NCBI GenBank assembly: GCA_009392215.1
Contig: VFGZ01000026.1
Coordinates: 124,001 to 188,000 of the forward strand
Direction: 5' to 3'
Length of the DNA: 64,000 nucleotides
Origin: SAR202 cluster bacterium
GTDB taxonomy: Bacteria; Chloroflexota; Dehalococcoidia; Lucifugimonadales; Lucifugimonadaceae
Both the position numbers and the translations under genes were made by a program. The notes below the pieces were generated by a model. The model saw only the letters and a list, made by a program, of their open reading frames with translations. It had not been told where the DNA came from and did not search any database. Of the stretch, positions 9,488-18,879 are shown piece after piece. Each line of letters opens with the position of its first letter. Position 1 is the first letter of the stretch.

Positions 9488-12400
9488 CTAATTCGCATCC
9501 TCGGTAATTTCATGCACGCGATTAACCGTGATTTTTTCTTTTGTTGTGGTTCGACCACTGGGCCATTCGATGGATACGTCTACGGAATTGGATGAACCAA
9601 CTCCGAAGTGAGCATCTAGTGAACTCATTGAGAGGAAACTCGACGATCCCATCACTTCCCGCGTCTGGGTAATTAGGTTTTCATTTTCAGATCTATGAAC
9701 GACGGTAACTTTAGCTCCAATCGCATCGGCGTTTGAGCCGGTTCCATCCACAGCCATACGTCCCTGAAGTTTGAACGAAACCCAATTGTTATCACCGCCT
9801 CCGTTCATCCATACAAATAAGGGTCCGCTTGCTACTTCGAGTTCTCCATGATGATTAAATGTTTCTCCATTGCTGTTGGTTCCGATCACATCGATAAAGC
9901 CGTCAGCGTTCAAATCGCCCACAGCGACGCCTTTACCGTTTTCGTGGTATTCCGGTCCGAGTCGATGTTTGGAACCGTTGAAATTGTGGTTGTCTGAATC
10001 GAGAATTGAATAGTCCACTGCCAATGCGTCTATAGTTCTAGATTCGACGGTCACGTCTTTGAAAGATTTATCTCCGGTGTTTTGCAGCATCCTTCCAAAA
10101 CCAATTGCTATGTTTCCATTTGGACCTTCTCCTCTGGATCCTAATGACCCTAACCAGTAGAGGTCTTGATCTGCATCATTGTCCATGTCAAAAAAGGCCG
10201 TGCCGAAACCGAATTCATAGGCTTCAATGCCGGTTATGCCGTTATTGTTGGCTGCTTGAAATTCCTCCCCTAGAGAGGCTGGTGGAAGAATTGGACTAGC
10301 AACGACTTTTGTCTCTCCGGCAACAAAGCGGAATGCTCCATGTCGATCGGGGTTGGAACCTTCGTTAACCCGATTCTCTATAAGCGCATGGAAACACGTC
10401 CCATAGTCAGTCGGGTGATAGTAGGCGCAATCGGCCGAAGGTGTCGTCGGTCGAGGTCGAGTAAGTGGTTGGAATCCCATGTTGGTCACAAACACGTCTA
10501 AATCAGCATCGCCATCGTAATCACCGATTGCGAAACCCATCCATTGACCAATCTGATCGATGCCTAGTTGTTCTGCTATAGGGGTGAACAGCATACCGTC
10601 GTCCGTAGAGTCGTTGCGATAGACCTTGAGCCTGTCCCCATCGTCTCCAACCCAAAGGTCGAGGTCTCCGTCTGAATCATGATCGAACATTGCAGTTGCC
10701 CAAGTTTGCCCGGCAGGATCTCCTACTATATTCCCTTCTCCATCCACCATATTGGTATCAAATCCCTCTAGAGATGCTCCATCCGCCCGTGGGAACGTAA
10801 TTGGATTACCTTCCTGGTCAAGCATTCGAATTTCTGGCGATATCAATCCGGCTTCGACGGTACGATCAGAAAACGTGAGATCACCGTTATTTTGGAACAG
10901 TGTGTTGTAATGTCCGTGATGACGCGAAGTGTCGAATCGTACGAAATCCTGATCTGCTCGGTTACCGACATATACATCAAGCCAGCCGTCGTTGTCTAAG
11001 TCACCACAAGCTACGCTCGCAGTTGACCGTATATTCACGTGCTCAGAGAAGGCGCTCGCTGTGATATCTGTAAAGGTGCCATCAGCGTTGTTATGAAATA
11101 ATCGATCTTGCATTACCACGGCAAGATTAGGATGCTGCGCCAGAGAACGGTAATCGAGGTTGTCTCCGATACGACCTTGGGCACCTACATAAAGATCTTG
11201 ATAGCCGTCATTATCGAAATCACAGGCAGCGACTGCCGTTGAGTTGTGGGCATTAGCCGCCACCCCGGCTGAGACGGCAACATCAGTGTAAATATTTCCA
11301 TCATTTCTGAATAGCTTATTGGCCCCGCCGCGAGTGATCTGGAACACTGCATTCGATTCGGCGGATGTTACATAGAAATCCAAGTCCCCATCTCTGTCGA
11401 AATCAAAAATCGCCACTCCCGGGTAACGGTTTTCGATCAGCGCGTCATCTCCAATTTGTGGAGCGATATTTTGGAATGGGGCGAATTCGTCCTTGGCAGG
11501 AATTCCGTCGAAAACTTCAGGGTTAATTGTATTTTCGGAAGGGACGTAGCCAGATGCTTGGAATAACTGTTGGATTGATCTTTGTTCTATAGGTTTCTTA
11601 ATCCTGTCACTGAGACCTGCATTCTCCCAGAAATAGTTGCCTCCAAAAAGCACTAGTAAACCCCCTAAAGCCCCCACTGCCCAAGTCGCGGTAGCAAATG
11701 TAACGAGCCCTTTTTTTGGCATTAACTTTGCGAGACCCCAGAAGGTTACAGGCCCTCCCGCGGCAGCGCTGAAAAGCAATGTTGCGCCTGGTGCTGTTCC
11801 CATGCCAAGTAGCAGTAGCAAGGCGACCAGAGGAATTTCGAAAAGCAACGGGACGTTTATCAATATTCCAAATGTTGCTGCGATCAATATGCCACGGACA
11901 TCGTTTCCTAGATAGGTGGCAACCACTTCAGGATTTAGCCATTGAATGACTAGTCCACTCGCAAAGCCTGCTACGATCATGATAGGTGAAAGCCTGATTG
12001 CGTATCCAATGCTTGCTTTTCCCCAGTGCCTAAAAGCGGGTGCCAGCGTTTCTTTCCACCCTGCATGATCCGGGATGTCTACAAAGGAATCGGGTATTTC
12101 TACAGCTTTAGCTCGATCTTTTCTGATACTTAAAACAACAATCGGTCCGATGATTAGAGCACCGATCACAGCCAAAGCAAGTCGACTTATTCCAAGTACC
12201 GGACTGAATACAAAAAATACCATTGCAAGTGCCGGAATATTTAATGTGGTCGATCCTTGGACCATTGCCACGGCACCCTCAACGCTCGCTCGTTTGTGAA
12301 AGGCTGATGACACAGGGACGATGCATGCAGAACAGAGGTTCATTACTCCTCCCGCTGCAGCTCCCTGGACGGTTCGACGGAACACCCCAGCTGTTGGTAG

Positions 12401-12715
12401 GCCTTTTCCTACAGATTTTGAAAAAAGAAAAGCTTCAGCTAAACCGGCAGTGACGAATGCGAAAGTCATACCAACGGTTACGAGCCGTAAGTATGAGATA
12501 GAGAAATTCAGCCACCGACTTACAAAACTCACTCCCGGATCGCGTTCAATACAGAATCCCTGGAAGCACTGGCTGGTAGGGGAGTTGACGGCATCTAAGT
12601 CTTCACCAACTATTCCAATTTTTGGTAGACGGTTGAAAGCCAAAAACAAGCCCAGAACGACTGCTAATATCACCAAGCCTACTATAAGTCTCTTGCGATC
12701 AGCTGATGCAAACAT
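9488..12715 (-). CDS. Permease (ArsP/DUF318-like) fused to an extracellular FG-GAP/VCBS propeller and ASPIC/UnbV domain
   Basis: A 1075-residue fusion. Residues 1-360 hold an N-terminal TM segment and about eight further hydrophobic segments with LCSACIVPVSSAFHKRAS at 127-144, resembling the conserved Cys-containing motif of the DUF318/ArsP predicted-permease family. After a linker, about residues 430-930 carry at least seven calcium-binding DxDxDG repeats (DFDRDGDLD, DFDNDGYQD, DLDNDGWLD, DHDSDGDLD, DYDGDADLD, DMDNDADQD, DLNADGFID), the FG-GAP/VCBS beta-propeller pattern. The last 110 residues, with VSFKLQGRM, GAKVTVVH and VSIEWPSGRTT, match the ASPIC/UnbV domain. The propeller is probably extracytoplasmic and could bind a substrate for the permease; the cargo is unknown. 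Start ATG 12715 overlaps the upstream micro-gene stop by one base (TAATG), so translation is likely coupled. Confidence 0.85.
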   Translation of the reverse strand: MFASADRKRLIVGLVILAVVLGLFLAFNRLPKIGIVGEDLDAVNSPTSQCFQGFCIERDPGVSFVSRWLNFSISYLRLVTVGMTFAFVTAGLAEAFLFSKSVGKGLPTAGVFRRTVQGAAAGGVMNLCSACIVPVSSAFHKRASVEGAVAMVQGSTTLNIPALAMVFFVFSPVLGISRLALAVIGALIIGPIVVLSIRKDRAKAVEIPDSFVDIPDHAGWKETLAPAFRHWGKASIGYAIRLSPIMIVAGFASGLVIQWLNPEVVATYLGNDVRGILIAATFGILINVPLLFEIPLVALLLLLGMGTAPGATLLFSAAAGGPVTFWGLAKLMPKKGLVTFATATWAVGALGGLLVLFGGNYFWENAGLSDRIKKPIEQRSIQQLFQASGYVPSENTINPEVFDGIPAKDEFAPFQNIAPQIGDDALIENRYPGVAIFDFDRDGDLDFYVTSAESNAVFQITRGGANKLFRNDGNIYTDVAVSAGVAANAHNSTAVAACDFDNDGYQDLYVGAQGRIGDNLDYRSLAQHPNLAVVMQDRLFHNNADGTFTDITASAFSEHVNIRSTASVACGDLDNDGWLDVYVGNRADQDFVRFDTSRHHGHYNTLFQNNGDLTFSDRTVEAGLISPEIRMLDQEGNPITFPRADGASLEGFDTNMVDGEGNIVGDPAGQTWATAMFDHDSDGDLDLWVGDDGDRLKVYRNDSTDDGMLFTPIAEQLGIDQIGQWMGFAIGDYDGDADLDVFVTNMGFQPLTRPRPTTPSADCAYYHPTDYGTCFHALIENRVNEGSNPDRHGAFRFVAGETKVVASPILPPASLGEEFQAANNNGITGIEAYEFGFGTAFFDMDNDADQDLYWLGSLGSRGEGPNGNIAIGFGRMLQNTGDKSFKDVTVESRTIDALAVDYSILDSDNHNFNGSKHRLGPEYHENGKGVAVGDLNADGFIDVIGTNSNGETFNHHGELEVASGPLFVWMNGGGDNNWVSFKLQGRMAVDGTGSNADAIGAKVTVVHRSENENLITQTREVMGSSSFLSMSSLDAHFGVGSSNSVDVSIEWPSGRTTTKEKITVNRVHEITEDAN

Positions 12716-12849
12716 TATTTACGGAACCTGTCCCGTAATCTGCTTGCAAAATCAGATTCTCCATCAGGAGCCGGTATTAGCACCCATAATAAAAATAGGC
12801 AGATGAAAACGGCTGAAGGTAAAGTTGCTTCAATCCACCATTCAGGCAT
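12715..12849 (-). CDS. Single-TM micro-protein coupled to the permease fusion
   Basis: A 44-residue reading frame with ATG at 12849 and AGAGG five bases upstream, a good ribosome site. It encodes a short MPEWWIEA head, one transmembrane segment (AVFICLFLLWVLIP) and a charged cytoplasmic-type tail ending RLRDRFRK. Its TAA overlaps the ATG of the 1075-residue permease fusion by one base (TAATG). It may be a small accessory subunit or a leader that sets translation of the large protein. No family recognised. Its coding nature rests on the ribosome site, the TM pattern and the coupling. Confidence 0.65.
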   Translation of the reverse strand: MPEWWIEATLPSAVFICLFLLWVLIPAPDGESDFASRLRDRFRK

Positions 12850-13109
12850 TTATACCTCTGCTGCTAGTGATAAATTCGTCCAATGTTTGGAATTGTTATT
12901 TAAGAGTACCCCGAATAAAACTCCGACTATGCTCACTTTAGGAGATTCAAGAAATTATTTAACTCTTAGAACAAAATCCTGAATCAATCTTTTTGAAAAC
13001 TCGGGCTTTTATAAATTCGGACAGTTTTACCGCGTCCTTAGCTGTTTATTAGGTTATTCTGTCGCGTCGTGGTTATCGAGACTCCATTTTTTGAGGTTAG
13101 GATGAAGCA

Positions 13110-14174
13110 ATGATTTACGATGCTGCCGGGATTGATGATTCAATAAAAAATCAGGGCCACTGGCCTGAATCCCCTGATACTCCAACACTCACTTTGTTCC
13201 TTCAGAATCTTGAAAATCGCTCTCTTCGTCGCGTAAAGCAACTGGGGGTGACTGGCGTTAGCATGGCCGGACTTGATACTGGCGGACTCGAGACTTGGAC
13301 TGATCATAACTTGAAGCGACATATAGAACGGGCTGCATCTGCTGATCTTCAGTTACGGAACGTTATGTTTAACCCTTCACCGAGGGTCCGATTTGGTGAG
13401 CCAGGACGCGACGAGGACATTGAAACCATAAACCGCGCTATTCAAATCGCAGGCAGGCAGGGCCTACCAGTGATGGAATATAACTTTTATGCTCATCGGA
13501 TAGTTGAGGGTTATCGCGTCGTGGCTGGAAGGGGTGGTTCAGGGTTGATGGATTTCAATTATGAACGGGTGAAAAATTTACCGCCTCTCGTTGGGGAGAG
13601 TGAGCATTCATTATCTGATATGTGGGATAACGTCACTTATTTTTTAAAGGCTGTGATTCCGGTAGCTGCAGAGGCTAATGTGCGTCTCGCGTTGCATCCA
13701 AATGACCCGCCCGCTCCGTTAAGCCGAGGGTCAGGACAGATAATGAGTACCTTGGACGGATGGAAGAAACTTACAGATATTGTCCCCAGCCCATACAACG
13801 GGATAACTTTTGATTGTGGAGTGACAAAAGAGTTGGGGCACGATCCTGTTGAAGTATGTAGGTACTTTGGTGAGCGGGATCAGATCAACCATGTGCACTT
13901 CCGCAATGTTGTTTCGCGCGTGCCAAATCTTGACTATACGGAAGTTTGGATTGACGAAGGTCAGGTAGATATGTTCGCTGTGATGAGTGAACTGGTTAGG
14001 CAGAAATATCCTCGCCTAATCTATCCCGAACATCCTCCTGCAAACGATGCTGATACAGAATTTCCTTTCGACGGAATATCAGCTACGACATATACAGGAT
14101 TCGCCTACACTGTCGGGTATGCTAGGGCCATGATGCAGGCGGCTATATCGACTCAGGCTCAAGATTTGAAGTAG
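13110..14174 (+). CDS. Mannonate dehydratase-like TIM-barrel enzyme (UxuA family)
   Basis: A complete 354-residue paralog of the partial gene at 1-612. UxuA-type elements include HPNDPPAPLSRGSGQIM, TFDCGVTKELGHD with its Cys, NHVHFRNV with the metal-ligand His, and IYPEHPP near the end. D-mannonate dehydratase converts D-mannonate to 2-keto-3-deoxygluconate; the relatives here may have a shifted specificity. GAGG and AGGA elements precede the ATG. The next gene (bicupin) starts 11 nt after the stop with its own AGGAG, so the two are almost surely co-transcribed. Confidence 0.82.
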   Translation: MIYDAAGIDDSIKNQGHWPESPDTPTLTLFLQNLENRSLRRVKQLGVTGVSMAGLDTGGLETWTDHNLKRHIERAASADLQLRNVMFNPSPRVRFGEPGRDEDIETINRAIQIAGRQGLPVMEYNFYAHRIVEGYRVVAGRGGSGLMDFNYERVKNLPPLVGESEHSLSDMWDNVTYFLKAVIPVAAEANVRLALHPNDPPAPLSRGSGQIMSTLDGWKKLTDIVPSPYNGITFDCGVTKELGHDPVEVCRYFGERDQINHVHFRNVVSRVPNLDYTEVWIDEGQVDMFAVMSELVRQKYPRLIYPEHPPANDADTEFPFDGISATTYTGFAYTVGYARAMMQAAISTQAQDLK

Positions 14175-14185
14175 GAGAATTACTA

Positions 14186-14923
14186 ATGATTTCTGTACCG
14201 ACCATGAATTCGCGCATAGCCCGTCACTCAGAAATTATGGGACGACATGCTGAAGGTACCCCCTGGGCAGAACAGTTGCTCGAAGATGGAAGAAATCGTG
14301 CAGTTTGGATATCTGGGCCACCTGGTACTCCGCCAGATCCTCATATCCATCCTGATTTCAATGAGTGGTGGATAGCCCTTGATGGGCGTACCCAATGGCA
14401 AATTGGTCAGTATGAACCGGTTGTTTCCAGCTGGGGGGACATAATCATGGCCCCTGCCGGATTTGCACACGATATTCGTCCAAAAGAGGGTGTGCAGGCT
14501 ATTCGTCTAGGGGTAACTCATCCAAACAGTAACCACGATATAAAAGGGGTGACCCCGTGTCGATTAATCCCTGTGGATGACGGTCAGACCAATCCTAATT
14601 TGATACATACAAAAATGAAGTCCTTTGTTGATAGTAACGGTACATCCACTGACTGGACTGAAATAGTTGTTTCTGACAATCGGAATTACGCTACATACAC
14701 TCATGAATTATCGGGTCACTCTTCTGGTGTGGAAATGAATCCTGATGAAAATCTCTGGTGGGTTGTGTTGCAAGGCAAGATAGTCTGGTCGGTCGAAGGT
14801 CAGGAATCATTCGTTGCCGATCGAGGTGATGTCGTTTATGTCGAAAAGGGTGTCAGTTATTCTATAGTTACCACAGGAGATTCATCTTCGATAAGGTTGA
14901 CTGTTAGCGCTCCTGTCATTTAG
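14186..14923 (+). CDS. Bicupin domain protein
   Basis: A 245-residue protein with two cupin barrels. The first has PHIHPDFNEWWIALDG with metal-type His residues, a downstream Glu, and APAGFAHDI. The second has ENLWWVVLQGKIVW and DRGDVVYVEKGVSYSI but lacks the HxH pair, so only the first half looks able to bind metal. AGGAG lies 8 nt before the ATG. Its position 11 nt after the mannonate-dehydratase-like gene suggests a role in the same sugar-acid pathway, perhaps as an isomerase or lyase; no specific reaction can be assigned. Confidence 0.75.
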   Translation: MISVPTMNSRIARHSEIMGRHAEGTPWAEQLLEDGRNRAVWISGPPGTPPDPHIHPDFNEWWIALDGRTQWQIGQYEPVVSSWGDIIMAPAGFAHDIRPKEGVQAIRLGVTHPNSNHDIKGVTPCRLIPVDDGQTNPNLIHTKMKSFVDSNGTSTDWTEIVVSDNRNYATYTHELSGHSSGVEMNPDENLWWVVLQGKIVWSVEGQESFVADRGDVVYVEKGVSYSIVTTGDSSSIRLTVSAPVI

Positions 14924-14979
14924 CTGCGATTTTCTGTCACAGAGGAGCGTATGATCGCCTATAAAGGCGTTCAGAATAT

Positions 14980-15846
14980 TTATTCGGCCATTAGGCGGTT
15001 AATATCGCTTTGTAATTGTTCAAGATAGTCGAGATAAGAATTGTTCTGATATTTCAGTGCGTTATTCCCTCCCTCATCTGAATACCAGGCGAAGTGACCT
15101 TCAGATGACTGATATACAGCTTGATCAGGATCAACTTCGATCATTTTGAAATAATCAGTGACGTATTGAGAACCTTGCATGCGCCACGTATCACCACCAC
15201 TGACATTGATGACTCTAGTTGCATCCGTCAATTCTGCGGTCACGGCTGATGTGATTGCGGTGACCGCATCATCGCGATGTATGAACTCAATTTTTTGATC
15301 TGGCAGAAAGGGCCATGCCTCTGGTGGCTCTTGGAATACAGGAACCGAAACACCTGAGATTCTTAATACACAAGAATCTATGCCGGAATTCAAGACTAAC
15401 TGCTCAGATTCACATTTAGTTTTGGCGTAGTTGTCGTCTGGGTTATAGCGCATGGAAGTGGTTACTTCATCGTCAGTAGTTGGCTTGCCGTAAACGCTCA
15501 CAGATGAACTAAACACCAGTCTTGCCGTGGGGTTATTAGATTGCATCACTTCAATGAGAGTCTCTGTCCCTTGCACGTTAACCAGTCGGGCCAATTCGAT
15601 TTGCTGATCGGCAACCGGTGGCAGTATTGCTGCCAGATGCACGACCACATCGATGTTGTCGATAGCGGAATCCAAACTGGTTTTGGATGTCAAATCTCCG
15701 GTCAGTGCAGAAACACCATCGGGAAGACGTTCGAAATTTGCCGTTTCCAGATCGAAAGCTCTTATAGTGTGTCCTTTGGAAGCAAGCCTATGGCAGACCA
15801 ATCTGCCCATGCTGCCGGCCCCACCTGTGACCAATACGGATGCCAT
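14980..15846 (-). CDS. NAD-dependent epimerase/dehydratase (extended SDR)
   Basis: A 288-residue protein with the N-terminal Rossmann motif LVTGGAGSMGRLV, VVHLAAILP after strand 4, SSSVSVYGKP with the catalytic Ser, and a Tyr/Lys pair in NYAKTKCESEQL. This is the nucleotide-sugar epimerase type of extended short-chain dehydrogenase. The ATG overlaps the stop of the upstream 86-residue gene by one base (TAATG), so translation is coupled. It probably acts on a sugar or sugar acid; substrate unknown. Confidence 0.82.
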   Translation of the reverse strand: MASVLVTGGAGSMGRLVCHRLASKGHTIRAFDLETANFERLPDGVSALTGDLTSKTSLDSAIDNIDVVVHLAAILPPVADQQIELARLVNVQGTETLIEVMQSNNPTARLVFSSSVSVYGKPTTDDEVTTSMRYNPDDNYAKTKCESEQLVLNSGIDSCVLRISGVSVPVFQEPPEAWPFLPDQKIEFIHRDDAVTAITSAVTAELTDATRVINVSGGDTWRMQGSQYVTDYFKMIEVDPDQAVYQSSEGHFAWYSDEGGNNALKYQNNSYLDYLEQLQSDINRLMAE

Positions 15847-16106
15847 TAGGTGAGGACTGTTCCAGGCGCATCGGCTTTGTCTTCGATTTCCACTACAAGA
15901 GCTTCCACGGCTGCGACATTTGCGTCTGAGCTATCAGTACTGAGCGCTGTGCCGGCTTTTTTTACTTTGTTCGCAAGTGGAACGCCGGCAAGCGAGGTAA
16001 AAAAGAATTTCTCGCGTTGAGCCAAGAGACGATCCGCGAGTTCGTTATGTCCTGCATTTGAAATGAGGGTTATTGCTTCATCGAGCATATCTTGTGCTCT
16101 TGCCAT
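15846..16106 (-). CDS. Small helical protein of unknown function
   Basis: An 86-residue, mostly helical, acidic protein (MARAQDMLDEAITL at the start, VEALVVEIEDKADAPG near the end) with no recognised motif. It is likely real: AGGAG precedes the ATG, it lies between a DUF362 gene 48 nt upstream and an epimerase with which it shares a TAATG overlap, and all three point the same way. No signal peptide or TM segment. Function not assigned. Confidence 0.6.
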   Translation of the reverse strand: MARAQDMLDEAITLISNAGHNELADRLLAQREKFFFTSLAGVPLANKVKKAGTALSTDSSDANVAAVEALVVEIEDKADAPGTVLT

Positions 16107-16154
16107 TGTTACAAAGGTCTCCTAATTTGATCTTATTGTTATTAAGGTTGTTTA

Positions 16155-17642
16155 TTAGCGTTCGTGGGTGGTTGAATGTGAACGCGTCCCTTCTTCTCCG
16201 GGATGCCATTGATTTCCTGGGGCGCTGTGACCGTTGGGCCCGTGACTCGTTCCATCACCATGGTAAGGTGCGTGTGAATGAGTCCCAACGGTTGGTCCGT
16301 CGTGCGGTTTGACTGCCTCGATATCCACCTCAGGTAGCCGATCGTAGCCATGGCCGTCGTGACGGTCGTATGGGAACGGCTGGAATTTTTCAAACATCCG
16401 CGCGAATCGTTGCCGGGTTGGTCGTTCATCGTAGGGGAATCTGAATTTATCCCTCCCGACAGGTTCTACGTGGTGCAATTCGTAGCTTCTACTACCGAGG
16501 CCATTGACTACTGCTGTGTTGATCGTGGTCTGTTCGGAGAGACCTTCTATGGCTGCTCCTGCAAGATCGAATTTTCGTTCACCAGCATCTCCGACACCCA
16601 TCTCGTCGCTGAGAGATCCAGGGATTCCCGGCGAACCAGTAACTGCGTCCACGCAGGCTTGATCGATTGCCACAGGATCTTTGCTTGCAAAAACACCTAA
16701 GTTAGGAACGATTGGCATATCTGAGAAGCCAGCACAATCACATTTCGGTGAAACGTCAATAGCGAGCGTAACGAATCCGACTTTTGGGACCGTTTTCACT
16801 ACTCCAAGAGCCGCATCTCCGATAGCAATATCGGTAGCATCAAATAGCATCTGGTTTGGTTGGAAAATACCTCGAGGATTCATTACGCCAAGACAACCGA
16901 GACAGGTCATACATTTGTCTCGGTCCCAGGCGATAGTGTTATCTTCTTGTATCTCGAAGAGTCCAATCGGACAGGCTTCCTCTATCAACTCCCACTCGAC
17001 ATCTTTTTCTTTGTCCACAACGAATTTCTCGTCGAACTCTACTGCGGCTCCTACTCCGTATTTTGGATGACCGCCCATATGGACGTTGAACTTACCACGT
17101 TTTGATTGTGCTCCGATTCCAAGATTCTTTAACGCTCCGCCTATAACACCCATGCCGTGACCTTTGAAGTGCGTCAGGGCGATAAGCACGTCTGCTGCGG
17201 CGATTGCCTGCGCTACGTACGCTTCTTTTAGTAAATAGCCTTCAGGAATATCAACTAGGTAGTCGCTTGTTCCTACGTAACCATCTGCAACGATGAATGG
17301 GCAGCCGAGGACTGCAGATGAAAAGCCGTTCCGCTCGGCGGTTTGCAGGAGGTCAAGCTCCGTTGCCCGAGTAGAAAATGGACTATAAGTCAGTGTGGTT
17401 GTATCACATACGAATGGTCGTCCGCCAAGTTCTTTTACGCGGTCAGCAATTGCTCTGGCATAAACAGGTCGCAGGTAGGCGCTGGAATTCCATTCGCCGC
17501 AATGTAGCTTTATCGCGACTACATCTCCGGGCTTAACTAGTTCGTCTAGCCCCGCAGCGTCGAAAACAGTTACTGTTTTTGCAATCAAGCTTGTATCGGC
17601 CGAGTCGCTCCGCGCGTCCATGAAGTAAACGTCAGATGTCAT
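16155..17642 (-). CDS. DUF362 ferredoxin-like protein with a C-terminal His-rich tail
   Basis: A 495-residue protein with the DUF362 (PF04015) pattern: VVAIKLHCGEWN, HFKGHGMGVIGGALKNLGIG and SPKCDCAG. An internal cluster motif KCMTCLGC, with a Cys-Pro in EEACPIGLF about 25 residues before it, supplies four Cys suitable for one 4Fe-4S cluster. The last 71 residues (425-495) are low-complexity and rich in His (11), Gly, Pro and Ser, for example HSHAPYHGDGTSHG; this tail is not part of the family core and could bind Zn, Ni or Cu. AGGA lies upstream of the ATG. The family's reaction is unknown. First gene of a three-gene minus-strand run. Confidence 0.8.
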   Translation of the reverse strand: MTSDVYFMDARSDSADTSLIAKTVTVFDAAGLDELVKPGDVVAIKLHCGEWNSSAYLRPVYARAIADRVKELGGRPFVCDTTTLTYSPFSTRATELDLLQTAERNGFSSAVLGCPFIVADGYVGTSDYLVDIPEGYLLKEAYVAQAIAAADVLIALTHFKGHGMGVIGGALKNLGIGAQSKRGKFNVHMGGHPKYGVGAAVEFDEKFVVDKEKDVEWELIEEACPIGLFEIQEDNTIAWDRDKCMTCLGCLGVMNPRGIFQPNQMLFDATDIAIGDAALGVVKTVPKVGFVTLAIDVSPKCDCAGFSDMPIVPNLGVFASKDPVAIDQACVDAVTGSPGIPGSLSDEMGVGDAGERKFDLAGAAIEGLSEQTTINTAVVNGLGSRSYELHHVEPVGRDKFRFPYDERPTRQRFARMFEKFQPFPYDRHDGHGYDRLPEVDIEAVKPHDGPTVGTHSHAPYHGDGTSHGPNGHSAPGNQWHPGEEGTRSHSTTHER

Positions 17643-17831
17643 TACAGGATCCTAATTTTCTGAAAACCAAATCGTCTTGCTGCGAAAATATAACCGATAT
17701 TAACCGTTTTGCGCGGGGCTAATTTGCCAAGTATCGTCATTACTTGGGTCACATTTGTTACTGTATGGGTAGAAGTGATTGCAACGGGGATTCGACTCTG
17801 GGCGTATTTGTACTGACAACAGGAGCTATCG

Positions 17832-18734
17832 ATGGCAGAAAAAGTAGAGAAACTCGCGGCTGAGAATGCACTGGTCGGCGAGGGGCCTGTTTGGGATGTG
17901 GAATCTCAGACACTTTATTGGATTGATATTCAGGGCGGTAAGTTCTGGAATTACGATCCCGTTAATGGAGAGAACAAATTACTTCATCAAGGCTACAACG
18001 TTGCCGGTGTTACCCGTAACAAGGGTGGTGGACTTGCTGTCGGGACGTGGGAGGGAGTGCAATTATGGAATTCTGATGATGATTTCCATTGGTTGCATCG
18101 CGGAGATATTGATGGTCGTCCGATCAAATTAAACGACATCAGTGTCGGTCCAGACGGGAGCCTTTATGGTGGAACTGGACACTTGGACTCGTGCACTTTG
18201 TTCAGATTTAAGCCTGACGGTTCGGCTGAAATAATTGATGACGGTCTGGACCTGTGCAATGGGATGGGATTTTCCCCAGATTTGAAGACATTTTATTCTA
18301 CTGACTCACCCAAACACGAGATTTACAGATGGGATCACAATCCCACCACCGGTAGCATTACTAATAGAAAAGTGTTTACAACCATTCCTGATAACTGGGG
18401 TATTCCTGATGGTATGACCGTCGATGCGGAGGGATTTGTTTGGTCGGCGATATGGTATGGAGGGATGGTGGTGCGATTTGACCCTGACGGTAAGGAAGAG
18501 CGTCGTGTAGAGATTCCCGCTGCCCAAACGTCGTCAGCAATGTTTGGTGGTAAAGACCTGAACGAGCTTTATGTTACAACTGCCAGTTTTGGGACTGGCG
18601 ATCCTGGGAAGACGGGCTGGGAGCCCGAAGGGTTCGAGATGAGCACTTATCGTGGTGGTGACCTATACCGGGTGAAACTGGACATTCAGGGGAAACCAGA
18701 ATTTATAACTGATTTCGCTGTGCCGTCATCTTGA
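17832..18734 (+). CDS. SMP-30/gluconolactonase family protein
   Basis: A 300-residue six-bladed-propeller protein. Metal-site residues of the SMP-30/LRE family are in place: Glu in VGEGPVWD (about residue 17), Asn in LCNGMGFSPD and Asp in GIPDGMTVDAEG. These enzymes hydrolyse sugar lactones such as gluconolactone to the free acid, which fits the many sugar-acid dehydratases here. No signal peptide, so probably cytoplasmic. CAGGAG precedes the ATG by 7 nt. It stands alone between divergent and convergent neighbours and thus has its own promoter in the preceding 189 bp. Confidence 0.86.
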   Translation: MAEKVEKLAAENALVGEGPVWDVESQTLYWIDIQGGKFWNYDPVNGENKLLHQGYNVAGVTRNKGGGLAVGTWEGVQLWNSDDDFHWLHRGDIDGRPIKLNDISVGPDGSLYGGTGHLDSCTLFRFKPDGSAEIIDDGLDLCNGMGFSPDLKTFYSTDSPKHEIYRWDHNPTTGSITNRKVFTTIPDNWGIPDGMTVDAEGFVWSAIWYGGMVVRFDPDGKEERRVEIPAAQTSSAMFGGKDLNELYVTTASFGTGDPGKTGWEPEGFEMSTYRGGDLYRVKLDIQGKPEFITDFAVPSS

Positions 18735-18879
18735 CAGCGCTGAGTTCCATTCGGCTGGGCACTTTTAACTCTGCCGACTCAAGACTGGTTATGGAGTTTA
18801 AAACAGAAATCCCGGAGGACCTGCGATTTATATAGTGACCTTCGGAGCCTTCTGGGCTTGTGATTTTAGTTCTCAGAAT

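Noticed and set aside
14956-14969. CGCCT-ATAA-AGGCG hairpin between convergent genes
   Set aside because: Only five pairs and no proper T-run; too weak to call a terminator.
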